Assembly (NCBI RefSeq): GCF_949628265.1
Contig: NC_088789.1
Span: 20,453,883 to 20,517,882, forward strand
Origin: Cloeon dipterum
Lineage: Eukaryota > Arthropoda > Insecta > Ephemeroptera > Baetidae
Length of the DNA: 64,000 nucleotides
Direction: 5' to 3'
A model generated the notes under the pieces. The model was given only the letters and a program-made list of their open reading frames with translations, had not been told where the DNA came from and made no database searches. Within the stretch, counting starts at the first letter, position 1. Each line of letters starts with the position of its first letter. The position numbers and the translations under genes were made by a program. This document shows, one piece after another, positions 12,845 through 24,775 of the stretch.

Positions 12845-15800
12845 GGGTCGGGGGCGGCACTGGAGGTGGCATCCTCGCCGAGGTCGCCGCCGCCGTGCCT
12901 TAATTACCCCGCTGCCTCAAGCGTATCCTCCCGGCGCAGAGTTCTCTCTGCGGTTTTTTGCTATATAATTGTGCTGTGAGAGACTCGTCATCTCTTGTCG
13001 CTTTAATTGTTTTTCTGAAAATACGCAAAATTAGAAGATCGCAGAGGTGACGAAACTTTCGCTACTCCTTGAGAATTTCTCACACGTTTTCACTAGAACT
13101 TTTATTTTTGCAAAAACAAGCAAATGAAGTGAACTAAGCAGCTTTTTTATGAATTAATCAAGATGATTTTGTAGATGTTCTACATCGCAGTTGGCATTCC
13201 TCACCTTTATTTCAACACCAGAGAGTATCAATTTAACACTTCATTAAGTTCTAACAAGTTATCGTAATGGTCCACTTTTTTAAAATTTTCAGTCAAACAA
13301 ATTAATGTTTAATTGAAGGTAATATTCCAATAGCACCCGTTCGCGCGGGATTTAGTGGAGCGTTGCCTTGACTGATTTAGATTAAAACAGATTTTGAAAC
13401 ACATATGTACTGTAACTTTCTGACCAAGCAAATAAATAGAAAATTTTCTTCAATTTGTTTCAACATCTTTTGATAAATTCTTGTGTTTTATTGGTTTTAT
13501 TAACTTTTTTCTTAAAATTTTAAAGTGACTTATTTTTTATCAGGCGCAGTGGAACATTTTGTTCTACTAGAAGCCTCCGTTTGAAAAATCTTGCTTCTAT
13601 TTAAGTCAAACTTTATATTTTCCTTTGAAATTCATGCATTGCACATGTTATAATATGTTTAGGAACAAGCCACTTAAATAAAAATTTATTCAAATCATGC
13701 ATCAAATTACATGTTCCTCGTGAACTCTGGTGCAATATTTTGTGTCTTATTAATTAGCATTATCAATTTAAACTTTCTGCCCTTTTGTGACACTAAAATT
13801 AGCAGATAATATCGGCGTTCAAGCAATTATTAACCCAACCAGTCTCGGCATGCAACGAGAGACCTTGGTTAAAATGCCTCAGAGTCGTTCACCTCTAGGA
13901 AAAAGTAAAACTAAAATATAAAAATAATTCATTGTGAAGTATTATCAGAAAATTTAGTTTGTTTTTAAAATTTGAACGCAATTTTCAATTGGTGCACAGC
14001 TTTGTCATTCCCATAATGCGGCTTAACAATTATTACTAAATTAATAGATTTCATGCATTAATAAGGCACATAAACAAATTCGTACAGATTAACAATTAAA
14101 AAATCATTTAAAACTATACAAAATATCGTCATACATTTACCACTACAGAATGAAAAAAACAGAAAAGGTATATTTTATCAAAAACAAATTTTGAAAATCA
14201 AAAGGTTTGAATTTACTCGCAATTACTAGGGAAAGTATTCACATGTAACAAACACCAGAATGAGAAATTAAAAACACTAGAATTTCTTTCACTAGTTAGT
14301 GAGATAAAATTCGAAATTAATTTTGATTCAAAATTTATTTGTGATTAAAAATTAACGGAGTGGAGAGTTCTAAATGACATAATTGTCGTTTAGAAGATAA
14401 ATTTCATTTAGCTATCTTTCTAAGCCATATTTCATCGGATTGTAGGGACCTATATTTCGTACCGTTCTCTTACTGTTTTTGTACACTGTTAATTTTGGTA
14501 ATTATCGCTATAAAGATTAGCTGAGTTTGAAGATTCTATCACGGATCGGTTCCTTAATCCAAATAGGGACAAGGCTGTTCTAAACTTTCAAAGCATCAAG
14601 TACTGCGCTATTTTAAAATTAGTATTTTCGAGTTAACAAATTATAACAATTTAAATTCGAATTTCGGCAGAAAAAAGGAAACAAAGCCAGGGAAATCCTA
14701 GAGCAAAAAACATAATGCACGGCTGTGAACCGCATTTGACCTTGCAAAACAAAGGCGTAATTTGAGGGTCGCGGCGGTGCAAAGATGATGATAATTGACA
14801 TCGAGATGCGGCGACATTTGCGCGATATATATTCGCTCTTTTTTCGGCGATCATTCGCCTCTACTGGAGAACAAAGGCGCGGTGTGCATCTGCCTTACTT
14901 CCTCTCTCGTTGTGTGTTCTCTCTCTCTGCGCCTCGGTTGACACTTAAATAATGAAAAGCAGACGCGCGCGCCACAAGCAAGGACGACGCAATTATCCCT
15001 TGCAGGCGCGCTCAGCGCGAATAGTGCACATACTGTGCGCACGAGCGACTTTTAATCACATTTTTTTTATCATTCATCGCTTTCTGCGTGTGCATTGTCT
15101 CTTGCGAAATCAAAACACACTCGCTTAGAGAAGCGCCTTGCCATGTCGGATCGTTGGAACTCTGATGATAAATGTGAGCACACTTCCTCCACATATCCAG
15201 CTCAGCATACATGTATGCAAAGATGGTTTGCTAGTTTGAAGCGATCTTTGTTTTTAAACAATACGGTTGCTTAATTTTAATTATAAAATGATATCATCTA
15301 CATTTTTCGTCACAAATTGCGTGTGAAAATTATGATATTTTTCCTCTGGAAGAAAAGCTGTCAAATTTATTTTTTTATACAACAATTTTAACTTGAGACG
15401 TGTCTTGTTCTAGTTGTTTCGGATTTTTGGCCCATTGTTGGATCCTTATCTATACAATCCTTATTAAAGTCTAAATTGAATTATAGTTTATACTAATAAA
15501 TAAAAATAATGAAATTTTGTATTTTACAATCAACCAGCTCGTTAGGAGTGTCAATGCAATTTGAGAATTTCTGGGATCTAATATACTTGCTGCCCAATGC
15601 CAGAGATTCGAAATTCTCAAATAGCTAAACAAGCTGGGAGGTGCACCTGTGCCGGCTTGCCACTTGCTTGTTTTTTCATCTTTTCAGTGGCTTTATGTAC
15701 GAATGACTGGCGTCTGGCGTTTCAATGAAAGACCTTGGTGCGGGGAGGCGAATGTCCACGTTGGGCTCAAGCTCCTCTACGGCCACTCGGGCCCTATGTT

Positions 15801-17969
15801 ATCTGCTCGGCAGTGTTATCCGAACCACAGCATTTAATTTGCTGACGTTAACAAAAATGAAGAATTCACCAGTTGTATAAGACCTTAATGTATGAAGCCG
15901 CCAACAGACAGCGCTCCCATTTATTTTCGTAATAAATTTCATTTAAGGCACTTTCCACATCGATTTCAAACTCAATCCTGACCGTTTGCATTCTTAACTT
16001 ATTATGCTTTCTTTTGACGAGCTGGAAACCAAAATCGGTTAAGCCAATTGAATAAAAAAATTGGTCTCACCGCTCCCTAAATAAATATTTGATTTTTAGT
16101 AAAAACCTGAAAATAATAAGTCATACAATGAATTTTACTTTATAAACAAGCCTTAAGATAATACGTTAATCGCCTTAACTTGAATAATGCCAGACTGCCT
16201 CATTTGTTTAAAACAAAAGAAAAAAAAACTAGTTTCAAATCTGAACAAAAATCTTGGGAGACACGCTGAAGCAACAGTTTATTTCATATTTGCATAAAAC
16301 CTGTCTAGTTCCTTCTTTGCGAGAAAATACGCATTTAGATCTTCATTTCATACGTAATAAGTAATTACTCAATCCCATGCCAATTACGGTAAGTGGGTTG
16401 GATGACAATAGACGCGTGCAGGTGGTGCGGTCATAAAAGGGTGATGACGATGACGCTTTTCCGTCTCCAAAATTACACCGCACTCTGCTTCGGTTTGCAA
16501 ACTATGTGTTCTATGGAAAGATGCATCATGACGGCCTTCCTGAAAGTGATGGTTATCCACATTCACACTCACTTTTAATTGCTTACAAAGAGGAAAAACT
16601 GACGTCAACCTGGAATAATTATAACAATATATTGCACACTATTATGTACAGTGTGCGCACTAAAACAAAAGTTATCGTATCGCAATGATAAATTATGCAT
16701 GGCATTTATCTACAAACTTAAAAGTTTTGTATCAATGTTCTGTTCAATGTGTATTGTTAGATGCCAAATACAGAATATTTACGCGATACACTATCTTGAT
16801 TTCATAGAAAGATTAAAGCTCCTTTTTTTAAAAAGTAAAGAGACTGGAGTACGCTATAAGAAGATAAAACTTACATAGAATGTAATCATGCGTCTCTGTC
16901 GTCTGTTTTTTATTTATGAATTGATTGGACAATTTTAATTTTCATCGCGTGAGTAGCATGTTTGTACATTTAGAATGAAATAACGCCTTATTGTGTTTAA
17001 AAAGTATAGGAAAAAAGCATTTTCGTGGACAAAATAAAATTTTTAAATTAAATATTGATGGTGTAATAACTCGATTAATTTCAAATTTTGTAACACTACA
17101 TGAGGTGGATTTTATCTTTTTTTTTATTGTTCACTGTTACAACTTTAATACGTTAATTGAATGTTATCGTTTGTATTTCTTAAGGCACGCTCACTGCAGT
17201 CAGTTCAGTAACTATAGCTGTTAGGCAATTAAGAGCAATATGTTTGAATTATATAAAATACAAATGCGTGGGAGTCCGAGTTTCCCTCTCTGATAACCAG
17301 TGTTAAAAAAAATCATTTTTGTCCATGTAGAAATGCCATAAAACGATTCCAGCCTGTCAAATTGTCAGCGCCAAGAGAACTGAATTAATATTATCCACGT
17401 TACAGCAAGAAAGGAGAAAAGCACCATGCAGATGAAAATTACTTTTTAAACTTAAACGCAAAAATGAGTATTAAATGTATGCTACTTCAATCACTAAGAT
17501 TCGCATGATTTTTGTGCTTCACTAAAGGAATTTAAAAAATTAAGTTATGCGCATGTTTTAAAAATTAATTATCAAATTCATAAACTTTAAAATAGTGAGA
17601 TGCGAAAAAAAATATACCACAATTATTCTAGATCTTGAAATTAATGCGCCGATTCGGAACAACGTTTATGTGAATTTAATTAAATGAATAAATCACACCT
17701 GGACTAGCACAAAAACAGTTTTTGCTTGTGTTTTCAAGAACTGCTCTTTGCGATAGGCAACCTGCGAAACATGCGTGCTACACAGGTTACGTGGTGTTTG
17801 AAACAATTCAAACTCGTCTCCGCAGCAAGGTGCAATATTATTTGTCAGCGTGCGTGAAATGAATGGGATTGAAAAAGACGAAAATAATAACAGAAAGAGG
17901 ACACGGATTTATTTGAGCAACGTTTTTGTCAGTCTTTTTAAAAATATTTCTAACGGAGAGAGTTTTCAT
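12845..17969. other. Long intergenic region with a dispersed repeat copy
   Basis: About 5 kb with no supportable gene. It holds one copy of repeat family R1 (15550-15835). GC-richer patches with CG-containing palindromic words at 14650-15060 and 16380-16610 could be regulatory but have no coding support. A - strand AATAAA signal lies near 17906-17911, at the 3' side of the 91-aa gene. Confidence 0.35.
15550..15835. repeat. Dispersed repeat family R1, copy 1
   Basis: Diverged copy of the block at 42545-42865. Shared words in the same order include GGGATCTAAT, CAGAGAT, CTTTTCAG, TCTGGCG, TTTCAAT, GGGGAGGCGA, CACGTTGG, AAGCTCCTCT and CGGCCACT. No open frame is shared, which suggests an old non-autonomous element. 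Ends are approximate. Confidence 0.7.
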
Positions 17970-19403
17970 CTAAAAATATGCTTTGGTGATTCCCTCGTAG
18001 CCAGGACTGCTATACAGGGCGGGTTGCGGAGCTGGAGCAGGGATGTAGCTGAACGGGTGAGCTGCCAAATTGGGGATGAATTGGTACGGGTGGGTCGAGT
18101 AGGCGAAAGGAGCGAACGTCTGATAAGGCAGGGCCTGATGCACGAAGGCGTTCGGAATTGCGAATCCTCGCTTGGTCCTGCTGGCCTGCTCATTACTGGC
18201 TAGGCACACAGCTACCAAAAGCAAAAGGGCAACCTGTTGCAATAATACAAACAAAAGAATACAAGTTATTAAGTAAATTTTCTAAAGATGGCAAAATAAA
18301 CAATCGAGGTACACGAAATTAAAATTGTTTAGTTTTTTTAAAGGCCTGGATGTTTAAAAAGGAACTTAACAGACCAACAATTGAAAACATTTTGCATTCT
18401 TGGCTATAGCATGTGGATCATTGAGTCTAATATGTATTATTTGGTTTGTGGAGCAAGCCTCAACTGCCTCATGAATAGGACGTACTTAATAACGTCGAAA
18501 CTAGTCGAGAATTAAAAACGACGAAATTTGAAAACAACGAGGAAAAAGCCTGGATTTATTTTCTCTTAACATTGAGTCTATTGTTTGGAGAGGGATGAGT
18601 TCGTGCATCGGCAATAAGAATTTTCCGGGCTTTTGCAGTATCAATCCTCTTTAAGTGTCAGATTCTACCGAATTTATCGAAACATTAAACATTTTGTCAA
18701 GGATTTTTCACTTAATCTTTATTCCTCTCTAAGTTGTCTATCCAATGGTGTGCGAATTATGAGCTTAAAAGATATCCTTCAGACGTAATAAATCATGAAT
18801 ATCAATAGAAAAGTGCTCACCGGTTGATGAGCATGAAAACTTCGTAGCCAAATTAAAACGGCAACCTGGGAAAATGTAAGCACTTTCCCAGTTTTTAAAC
18901 AGTTTTGCGAGTAAAGGTGAAAAGGATTTTTAACAATTTTCTGTACAGCGTTACTTTAAACCTAAGGAAATAAAAACATTTTACTTTTTCAATTAAATAG
19001 ATTTATTGAAAATCTAGTTACAATTCAGAAGAATTTTTGAGTTGCAAATGGACAGCTCTAATTAATTGCTGTCATAAGGATATTTATAATTGAAACATTT
19101 TGAATATATTCATGTTTTAATGTTTTACTTTCTTACAATTTTTGAATAAATGTATTTTTACTGCATTCGTCTAAAATACTATACAGTATACAGTTAAAAA
19201 ATCAAACGATGACGGCTTTTAGAAATATTTAATGTTAGTATTTTATTCTGTTTTAGTATTATGTAAATGCTATTCACTATTTGACATTTATCTGATCAGT
19301 TTACACTTTAAAAATCGAATAAACTTCATCTTGATAGGAGGTATTGTATTGTTTCAGTATACCCAAAGAAAGTAACTGGTTTTGCACTCACCAAAGTCTT
19401 CAT
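17970..19403 (-). CDS. Secreted Pro/Ala/Tyr/Phe-rich protein, 91 aa
   Basis: Exons on the - strand: 19392-19403 (ATG, 4 codons) and 17970-18233 (TAG), with an intron of 1158 nt. The signal peptide is about residues 1-17 (MKTL + VALLLLVAVCLAS), split by the phase-0 intron. A short pro-region ends in TKR (24-26) before GFAIPNAFVHQALPYQTF. The mature part, about 65 residues, is rich in Pro, Ala, Phe and Tyr (YSTHPYQFIPNLAAHPF, IPAPAPQPALYSSPGY) without long glycine runs. It is the smallest member of the array. The intron carries a fragment of repeat family R2. A TATA box lies at 19462-19469 and a polyadenylation signal near 17906. Cuticular or secreted peptide by inference. Confidence 0.8.
18590..18775. 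repeat. Fragments of dispersed repeat family R2 (copy D)
   Basis: 18590-18680 shares GAGTTCGTGCATCGG, AATTTTCC and TATCAATCCTCTTTAA with the right end of copy B (59209-59275). A second piece at 18729-18765 shares CTATCCAATGGTGTGCGAA with 62571-62590 and, loosely, with the middle of copies A and C. Both sit in the intron of the 91-aa gene. Confidence 0.6.
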
Positions 19404-19461
19404 GTTGTCGTTTACAGGCCGTTGTAAGTTGTCACACCTATTACAAGTTGTAGGCGACTTT

Positions 19462-19469
19462 TATTTATA
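19462..19469 (-). promoter_or_regulatory. TATA box of 91-aa gene
   Basis: TATAAATA on the - strand, about 59 nt upstream of the ATG. Confidence 0.7.
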
Positions 19470-22400
19470 AACAAGTCACCCCGCCTTAGTGCGGATGTAA
19501 AAATGAGAAGCTTTCGCCGCGATTGGCGACGTTTTTGGTACTTTGCCACCAAGTTAACGACTTGCCAAAGATCTATCTAGTCACAGCACAACTGTAAAAA
19601 GATATAAGTATATAGAAAACCGGGGTTTGCAGAGTTAAGTGAACCGGATTTTCTCCTCATTTGGCTCAAATTAAAGGAAAATGGGTGCAAATTGAATGGA
19701 CTGAATCCAATTAAAAATGCAGCAGTTGCGTCAGAAACGAAGAAGAGAAATTTCTGCGTGTTTAGTATAGTAATAAACAAATGCTAATGAGCTTAACGCG
19801 CATAATGCGGATTGCATCAAGGAAACACAATCTTCTCCTCATGTGATTCACGTGCCTAAGCTATGCAAACAATTCAAATGAGAAGTCATTTGAATTAGAA
19901 AATGCGTCCATCCGATCGTTTCCTCAAACTCGTGAAAAATAACCGCACGGAGAAACCTCTCGGCCGACCTCCCGTCAAATCAGCTTTTTGCCCTCTGATT
20001 TGCTTTGCGGTTTCGAGGCAGGTCAGTTTCCGCTCAATTGAACTAACAGGTGACAAGAACATTTATTGCTCTTTTGAAATATCGATGTATACATACGCGT
20101 GTTATTGAAGACTTACAATAGGTTCGAAAAACTTTCAAAACGTTGAGCAATATAAAGTCTTTAAAAAATTCACTTATTTGTAGAAAACTGTTGAAAAAAT
20201 TAAAAGTGAATGCTAAAGGGAATTCATAGAGAGGTTAAAATTATGTATAAAAATTAACTTAGAATTTCAAGATCTTGTGAGATGAATCAGACGACTCTAA
20301 ACAATTCTTAAATTTAAAGCTTCACTCTTTGTGTGTAATTCGTTCTTTATCTTGAAATACACGATTGTTAACATATTAGTGCACCCCTCAGGCACTCAGA
20401 CTTCTATCTACCTAGCTCATAATTTAGCTCATTGTACTATAGACGTAAGCTTTTACAACATGATGATTTTTTATTCGTTTACTTTACTTTTTACAAGTGA
20501 GAGGCATTCGTAGTGAAAAATGGATTAATTATTAATCGACATTCATCCTCACCCCAATGAGCTTCTCAATTTATAAAAAATAATAGAAACAAATATCTTA
20601 ATATATAAATTTCTTCTTATCATGTTTTTAATAAAAAAAATTATTGCTAAAATAATTAATATGTAAATAAATAAAAATAATAAGTTCTTAATAAAAAAAT
20701 TTATAATAACATTTTGCAAGTACACTAAAATTCTTTAAAACTGCAAAGTATAATTTATATAATTAATTTAATAAAAATAAACTTACTTAACCCTTGTTTT
20801 TAGTGCTGCACGGAAATTAGGAAAGTGATCGACTGATCGTGTGGCGCGTTTTCGAAAGGTCGGCCCATAAAGAAACGGGAGTACGCGCATAAAATCAGCA
20901 CGGCTTTTGCCATCTGCATACACACCGCGTGCAGTACACGAGAAAAGCTCCACATTTTACGACTGCCGCACTATGCCGTGGCAACGGCCAACAAACATTC
21001 GCGCAGAGATGCTAATTTTGCAATAAATGCCCAAACTCACTCATAGCGAGAGGTGAGTGCGCTCCTTGTTTTTCTACTGGACGTGCTCCGAAGCAACATA
21101 AAACGTTTTGGTAACTCAATATACCGAACCGACAGAGCGTACGCCGCGAACTGATTGGGTAATGTCTGCGCCTGAAATTGAACCAGCGCACTTTCAACTT
21201 TTTGGAATTTACTATGCAATGGCATTACGTAACTTGAGCAAACGCCTGTTCAAGAATTGAGTGTGACACTTTAGGCTCAATGCACCTTTCGATGAGGGGA
21301 AATATTTGTATGGAAGTTTCTAAAATTAAAAAAAGACCCGTGGCAACTTTTTTAGTTTAGTTAATTTCATCACATTTTAGAAAGAAAATGCTGAAAACGA
21401 TTGCATTATGCCATGGAATTAAGTGGCGGTTCACTTTTTTACAAATTTATAGACACAAATCGCCTCCAGGAAAGAGTTATATTTGTTATTTTGGTTTGCA
21501 AAAAAATGGCTCCCAATTGAAATTGACAAAACCTAGAGCATCAAAGAATTTTGGTTATTTTCAGAGACTTTGAAGAGCTGGGCAAAATCTAATTTCAACT
21601 ATTTAGCAATAACTGCCAACTATAACATTTAGAAAAAATATTTTTAATGTCTTTCTACTGACAATTAGTTGCTTTTCAGCCTAACAAGTTTTGAAACATA
21701 TTTTTAATTTGTTTATAATTATTTTTTTTACAACTGAACCAGCTGTGTGCAAAACTTGTATAGCTTTAGAATAAGAGACACATGGACTCGATCGACAGGA
21801 CAATCGGAGCAAAATGTATCTCCTCCATAATTCAGTTGAAACACAGAGCAAATAAATCGTGTTGGCCAGGTACAATCCCAATCGGAGGCGTAGAGTTCAA
21901 TCGGCTTGAGCTGGAGGAAGAAAATTTATGCCTATTCGAACGCAAACATAAATTTCAACTGCAGCTGCGGCCAAACGTCCATTCAATTGATGTAGGGGGC
22001 GTATTTTACAATCAGACGACACGTGGAGAAATCACGCGAGTGGAAAAAGCACTTTTGGTATATCAGCAAATCGTGATTCGCAATTGAAAAAAAAATGCCA
22101 CACGACACTCTCAGGGATCAACCTGTTCTGTCGTCGCCAGTCCAAGAAGAAAGCGGCCTTTTTGGTAGACGTAATTTTATTTTAAATGGTGTAATTGTGC
22201 GCGCCAAAGTTTATTGGCTGTCGGCGTAATTACCATTGAAATATAATTGTTTTATTGTTCCCGCTGTGCAACTGGACACTCGTGGCACACGAAGACTTTT
22301 AGTTTGAACCAGCAGAGTGGGCGGGGAAATGAAGAAACGGTGCTTGCACGTGATCGCAGACGAAAGTGAAGCTTAGTATGTTTGGTTGTGTGTATGTGTG

Positions 22401-22813
22401 TGTTTCGGTCGCGCCCAACGATCACGCCAATAATCCGGAGCAGACGCGACCACTTTTCTTTGAACACACTATGAGCCTGCTATGCGTGACTCACTTCTTA
22501 TATGTGCATTTGAAACATACAGGTTTCAGAGTATGTTGTTCCTAACTGTAATGCGATCCTGCCACTCACGCAGCCACAAACAGACAATTTTTGATCACTT
22601 CCCTAGGGAAAACGTTTGGCAAGCGTGCAACTCTTGTTATTGCAGCGAATTGTGATTTTTTTAACTGCTTGTTAGTTGTGAATATTCAATGATGGTACAT
22701 CAAATTTTTGGGAAATAAATTTATTATATATGTGTGATCATGATGGTTTATGCAACACAGACTTTTAATTTAATGATGTTTTTACAAATTGAGAACAATT
22801 CCAAAGATATGAA

Positions 22814-22838
22814 AGCAGATAGAAAATTTCTATCTGCT
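22814..22838. repeat. Perfect 12-bp palindrome
   Basis: The arms AGCAGATAGAAA and TTTCTATCTGCT flank a single A. It lies 10 nt before the longer hairpin at 22849-22934. Confidence 0.8.
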
Positions 22839-22848
22839 ATAATACGGT

Positions 22849-22934
22849 CAGGAGTTGAAAATTTTAATGAGTTGTGCAACAGATTCAGTTGAAGCACTTA
22901 ATCTCTGCACTCATATTTAAATTTTCAACTCCTG
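22849..22934. ncRNA. 86-nt long-stem hairpin, possible pre-miRNA
   Basis: A perfect 16-bp stem (CAGGAGTTGAAAATTT with AAATTTTCAACTCCTG) extends after a small internal loop through ATGAG/CTCAT and TGCA/TGCA to a loop of about 27 nt. Size and shape fit an animal miRNA precursor of either orientation, but a small inverted-repeat (MITE-like) element would look similar. There is no family match from memory and no expression evidence. Confidence 0.35.
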
Positions 22935-24121
22935 GCTGCTCAAGCAAATATACAAATTTCTAGTTCCATATTAGAAATTTTCTTAATTTGTTTTAACGTC
23001 ATTATTAATTATTTCCAGGAATCATTCCAAAAATTCCCTCACGAACGGTTAAAATTGGAGTATTAACTTCAATTTAAAGTTAAAATTAACTCGAAATAAG
23101 TTTTAAATTTTCTATGGGCGAAAGAGTGAACAGAATAAGGGTTAACATTTTTCTATCAGGTTCTCGTACTAGACAGCAACTGTTTCGGCTTCTCAGACCA
23201 CGAGTAAATTTATTGCTTGCACAGGATTTACTACAGATGGTTCTAGAAAAATATCGGCAGTTTTTATTTTAAGTACACACCAAAAAGAGAAAGGAAATTA
23301 GGCAAAATCTTGCGGAACCTCGCACTTAAATTTTCACGTCAGCATTGCAAGCCCAAAATTCCGTGTGAAGGTGATTTTAGAGATTGAAATTTAAAAATTC
23401 TAGAAGGAATATTCATCTCCTGTACACCTCATATATTTTAATTAAATCGAATGCAATTCAAACATATTTTGAACTCAAAATCTATTACTATAGACTTGTC
23501 ATGGAAATGCTGCCGAGTCATGGAAAACAAATTTAACTATATATGTGTCAATAATTCTTCTTAAGCTACTAGAAATAATTATATCTCAAGAACTTAGTTC
23601 TGGTTTCAAAATTAAACACTCATCACATGAGCCTTGACAAAATGCGACTTAGCTTGCAAAACAAAAGAGCTATTCGCTATTTCTAACGCATTCGGGGCCT
23701 TTCTAGAGTTAAATGAATGTGCGTGAATCTGCCACGCGAGACCAATTAGCACAACTATTAAGAGACCAAAAGTGATGAGAGTTAAGGAAGTGGGCCACCG
23801 AGCAGCATTGCTACTTTGCTGAATCCAGGAAATGGCTTTGAACTTTTAAGATTATGTAAGAACTTGTAATACAGTGAAAGTGCTGAATTTGTTTGGAAAA
23901 TCGAGAATTAAACATGCAAGGTTCTTTGGAACTTGTTGTCATTTTATTCCAGCAGTTGGTTTTGATACATCGCTCTGCGCAGATTGAAACAGTGATGTTG
24001 AAAACATTGGCAGAGGCGCTCGTTGTTATTCATTATAAAGATCGCAACGATATGGAGATGGTTGGTGTGTGTTGTTCAACGAGGGGATGAGAGGGGGTGA
24101 ATCAGTCTGGAGGCATCTCAC

Positions 24122-24700
24122 TTAGTACACGCGTCCGTAGCCAAGGGGGGAGGCGTAGGAAGAGTAGGCGGGAGCGGCATAGGAGGAGTATGCGGGAGCG
24201 GCATAGCCGGCGTAGGCGGGGGCGGCATAGGCGACGGGAGCGGCCACCTTAGCGACGGCGGGAGCGGCGTAGCTGGTGTAAGCGGGGGCGGCGTAGCCGG
24301 CGTATCCAGCGTAGGCGGGGGCGGCGTAGCTGGTGTAGGCGGGCGAGGCGTAGGCAGCGACGGGAGCGGCCACCTTGGCGACGGCGGGAGCGGCGTAGCT
24401 GGTGTAAGCGGGGGCGGCGTAGCCGGCGTATCCAGCGTAGGCGGGGGCGGCGTAGCTAGTGTAGGCAGGGGCGGCGTAGCTGGTGTATGCCGGGGCGGCG
24501 TAGCTGGCGTAGGCGGGGGCGCCGTAGCCGTAAGCGGGGGCGACCACGCCACGCTTTTCCTTGGTCTCGGTCTCGGTCTTGTCTTCAGCGAAGGCGAAGG
24601 CGGCCAGAGCCAGAACGATGCAAACCTGCGAAAAAGAGAAAGAGTGGAGGTGAATTCAGGTGAACTGAGAAATGCTCAGGTGGCGTACCTGGAATTTCAT
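24122..24700 (-). CDS. Secreted AAPAY-repeat (Ala/Tyr/Pro-rich) cuticular protein, 171 aa
   Basis: Exons on the - strand: 24689-24700 (ATG, 4 codons) and 24122-24625 (TAA), with a 63-nt intron. The signal peptide is about residues 1-17 (MKFQ + VCIVLALAAFAFA). The acidic pro-region EDKTETETKEKR ends in KR at 28-29, followed by GVVAPAYGYGAPAY. The rest is an array of YAAPAYTSYAAPAY-type units with two YAAPAVAKVAAPVA blocks. A 42-residue (126-bp) unit occurs twice in tandem. The AAPA(V/Y) words with AKVAAP are typical of low-complexity Ala-rich insect cuticular proteins. No RR motif is present. A TATA box is at 24769-24775. This is the most confident cuticular call in the array. Confidence 0.9.
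24241..24492 (-). repeat. 126-bp tandem duplication inside the AAPAY gene
   Basis: The block starting at 24241 recurs from 24367 at a spacing of exactly 126 bp with few differences. It encodes a 42-residue repeat beginning AKVAAPVAAYASPAYTSYAA. The frame is preserved. Confidence 0.8.
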
Positions 24701-24768
24701 GATGCTTGGTGTGTTGTTGTATTTGCGGCTGTGGGTTCAGCTGTGCTCCTTCCAGCCGGCCGGCGAGC

Positions 24769-24775
24769 TTTTATA
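24769..24775 (-). promoter_or_regulatory. TATA box of AAPAY gene
   Basis: TATAAAA on the - strand, about 69 nt upstream of the ATG, in a GC-rich promoter. Confidence 0.75.

Larger units (their letters stand above)
19470..24121. other. Intergenic region with a long hairpin and an orphan ORF
   Basis: A 101-codon + strand frame at 21782-22087, with a true ATG, has no recognisable content and no flanking exon. GC-richer patches at 20800-21200 and 22100-22480 may be regulatory. A very AT-rich stretch runs from 20560 to 20780. The hairpins at 22814-22934 are listed separately. Otherwise nothing was recognised. Confidence 0.35.

Noticed and set aside
21782..22087. 101-codon + strand ATG frame
   Set aside because: Ordinary composition but no recognisable motif, no splice partner and no promoter; kept only as a remark.
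24118..24552. 144-codon Pro/Thr-rich - strand frame
   Set aside because: Frame-shifted shadow of the AAPAY gene; no signal peptide or start context.
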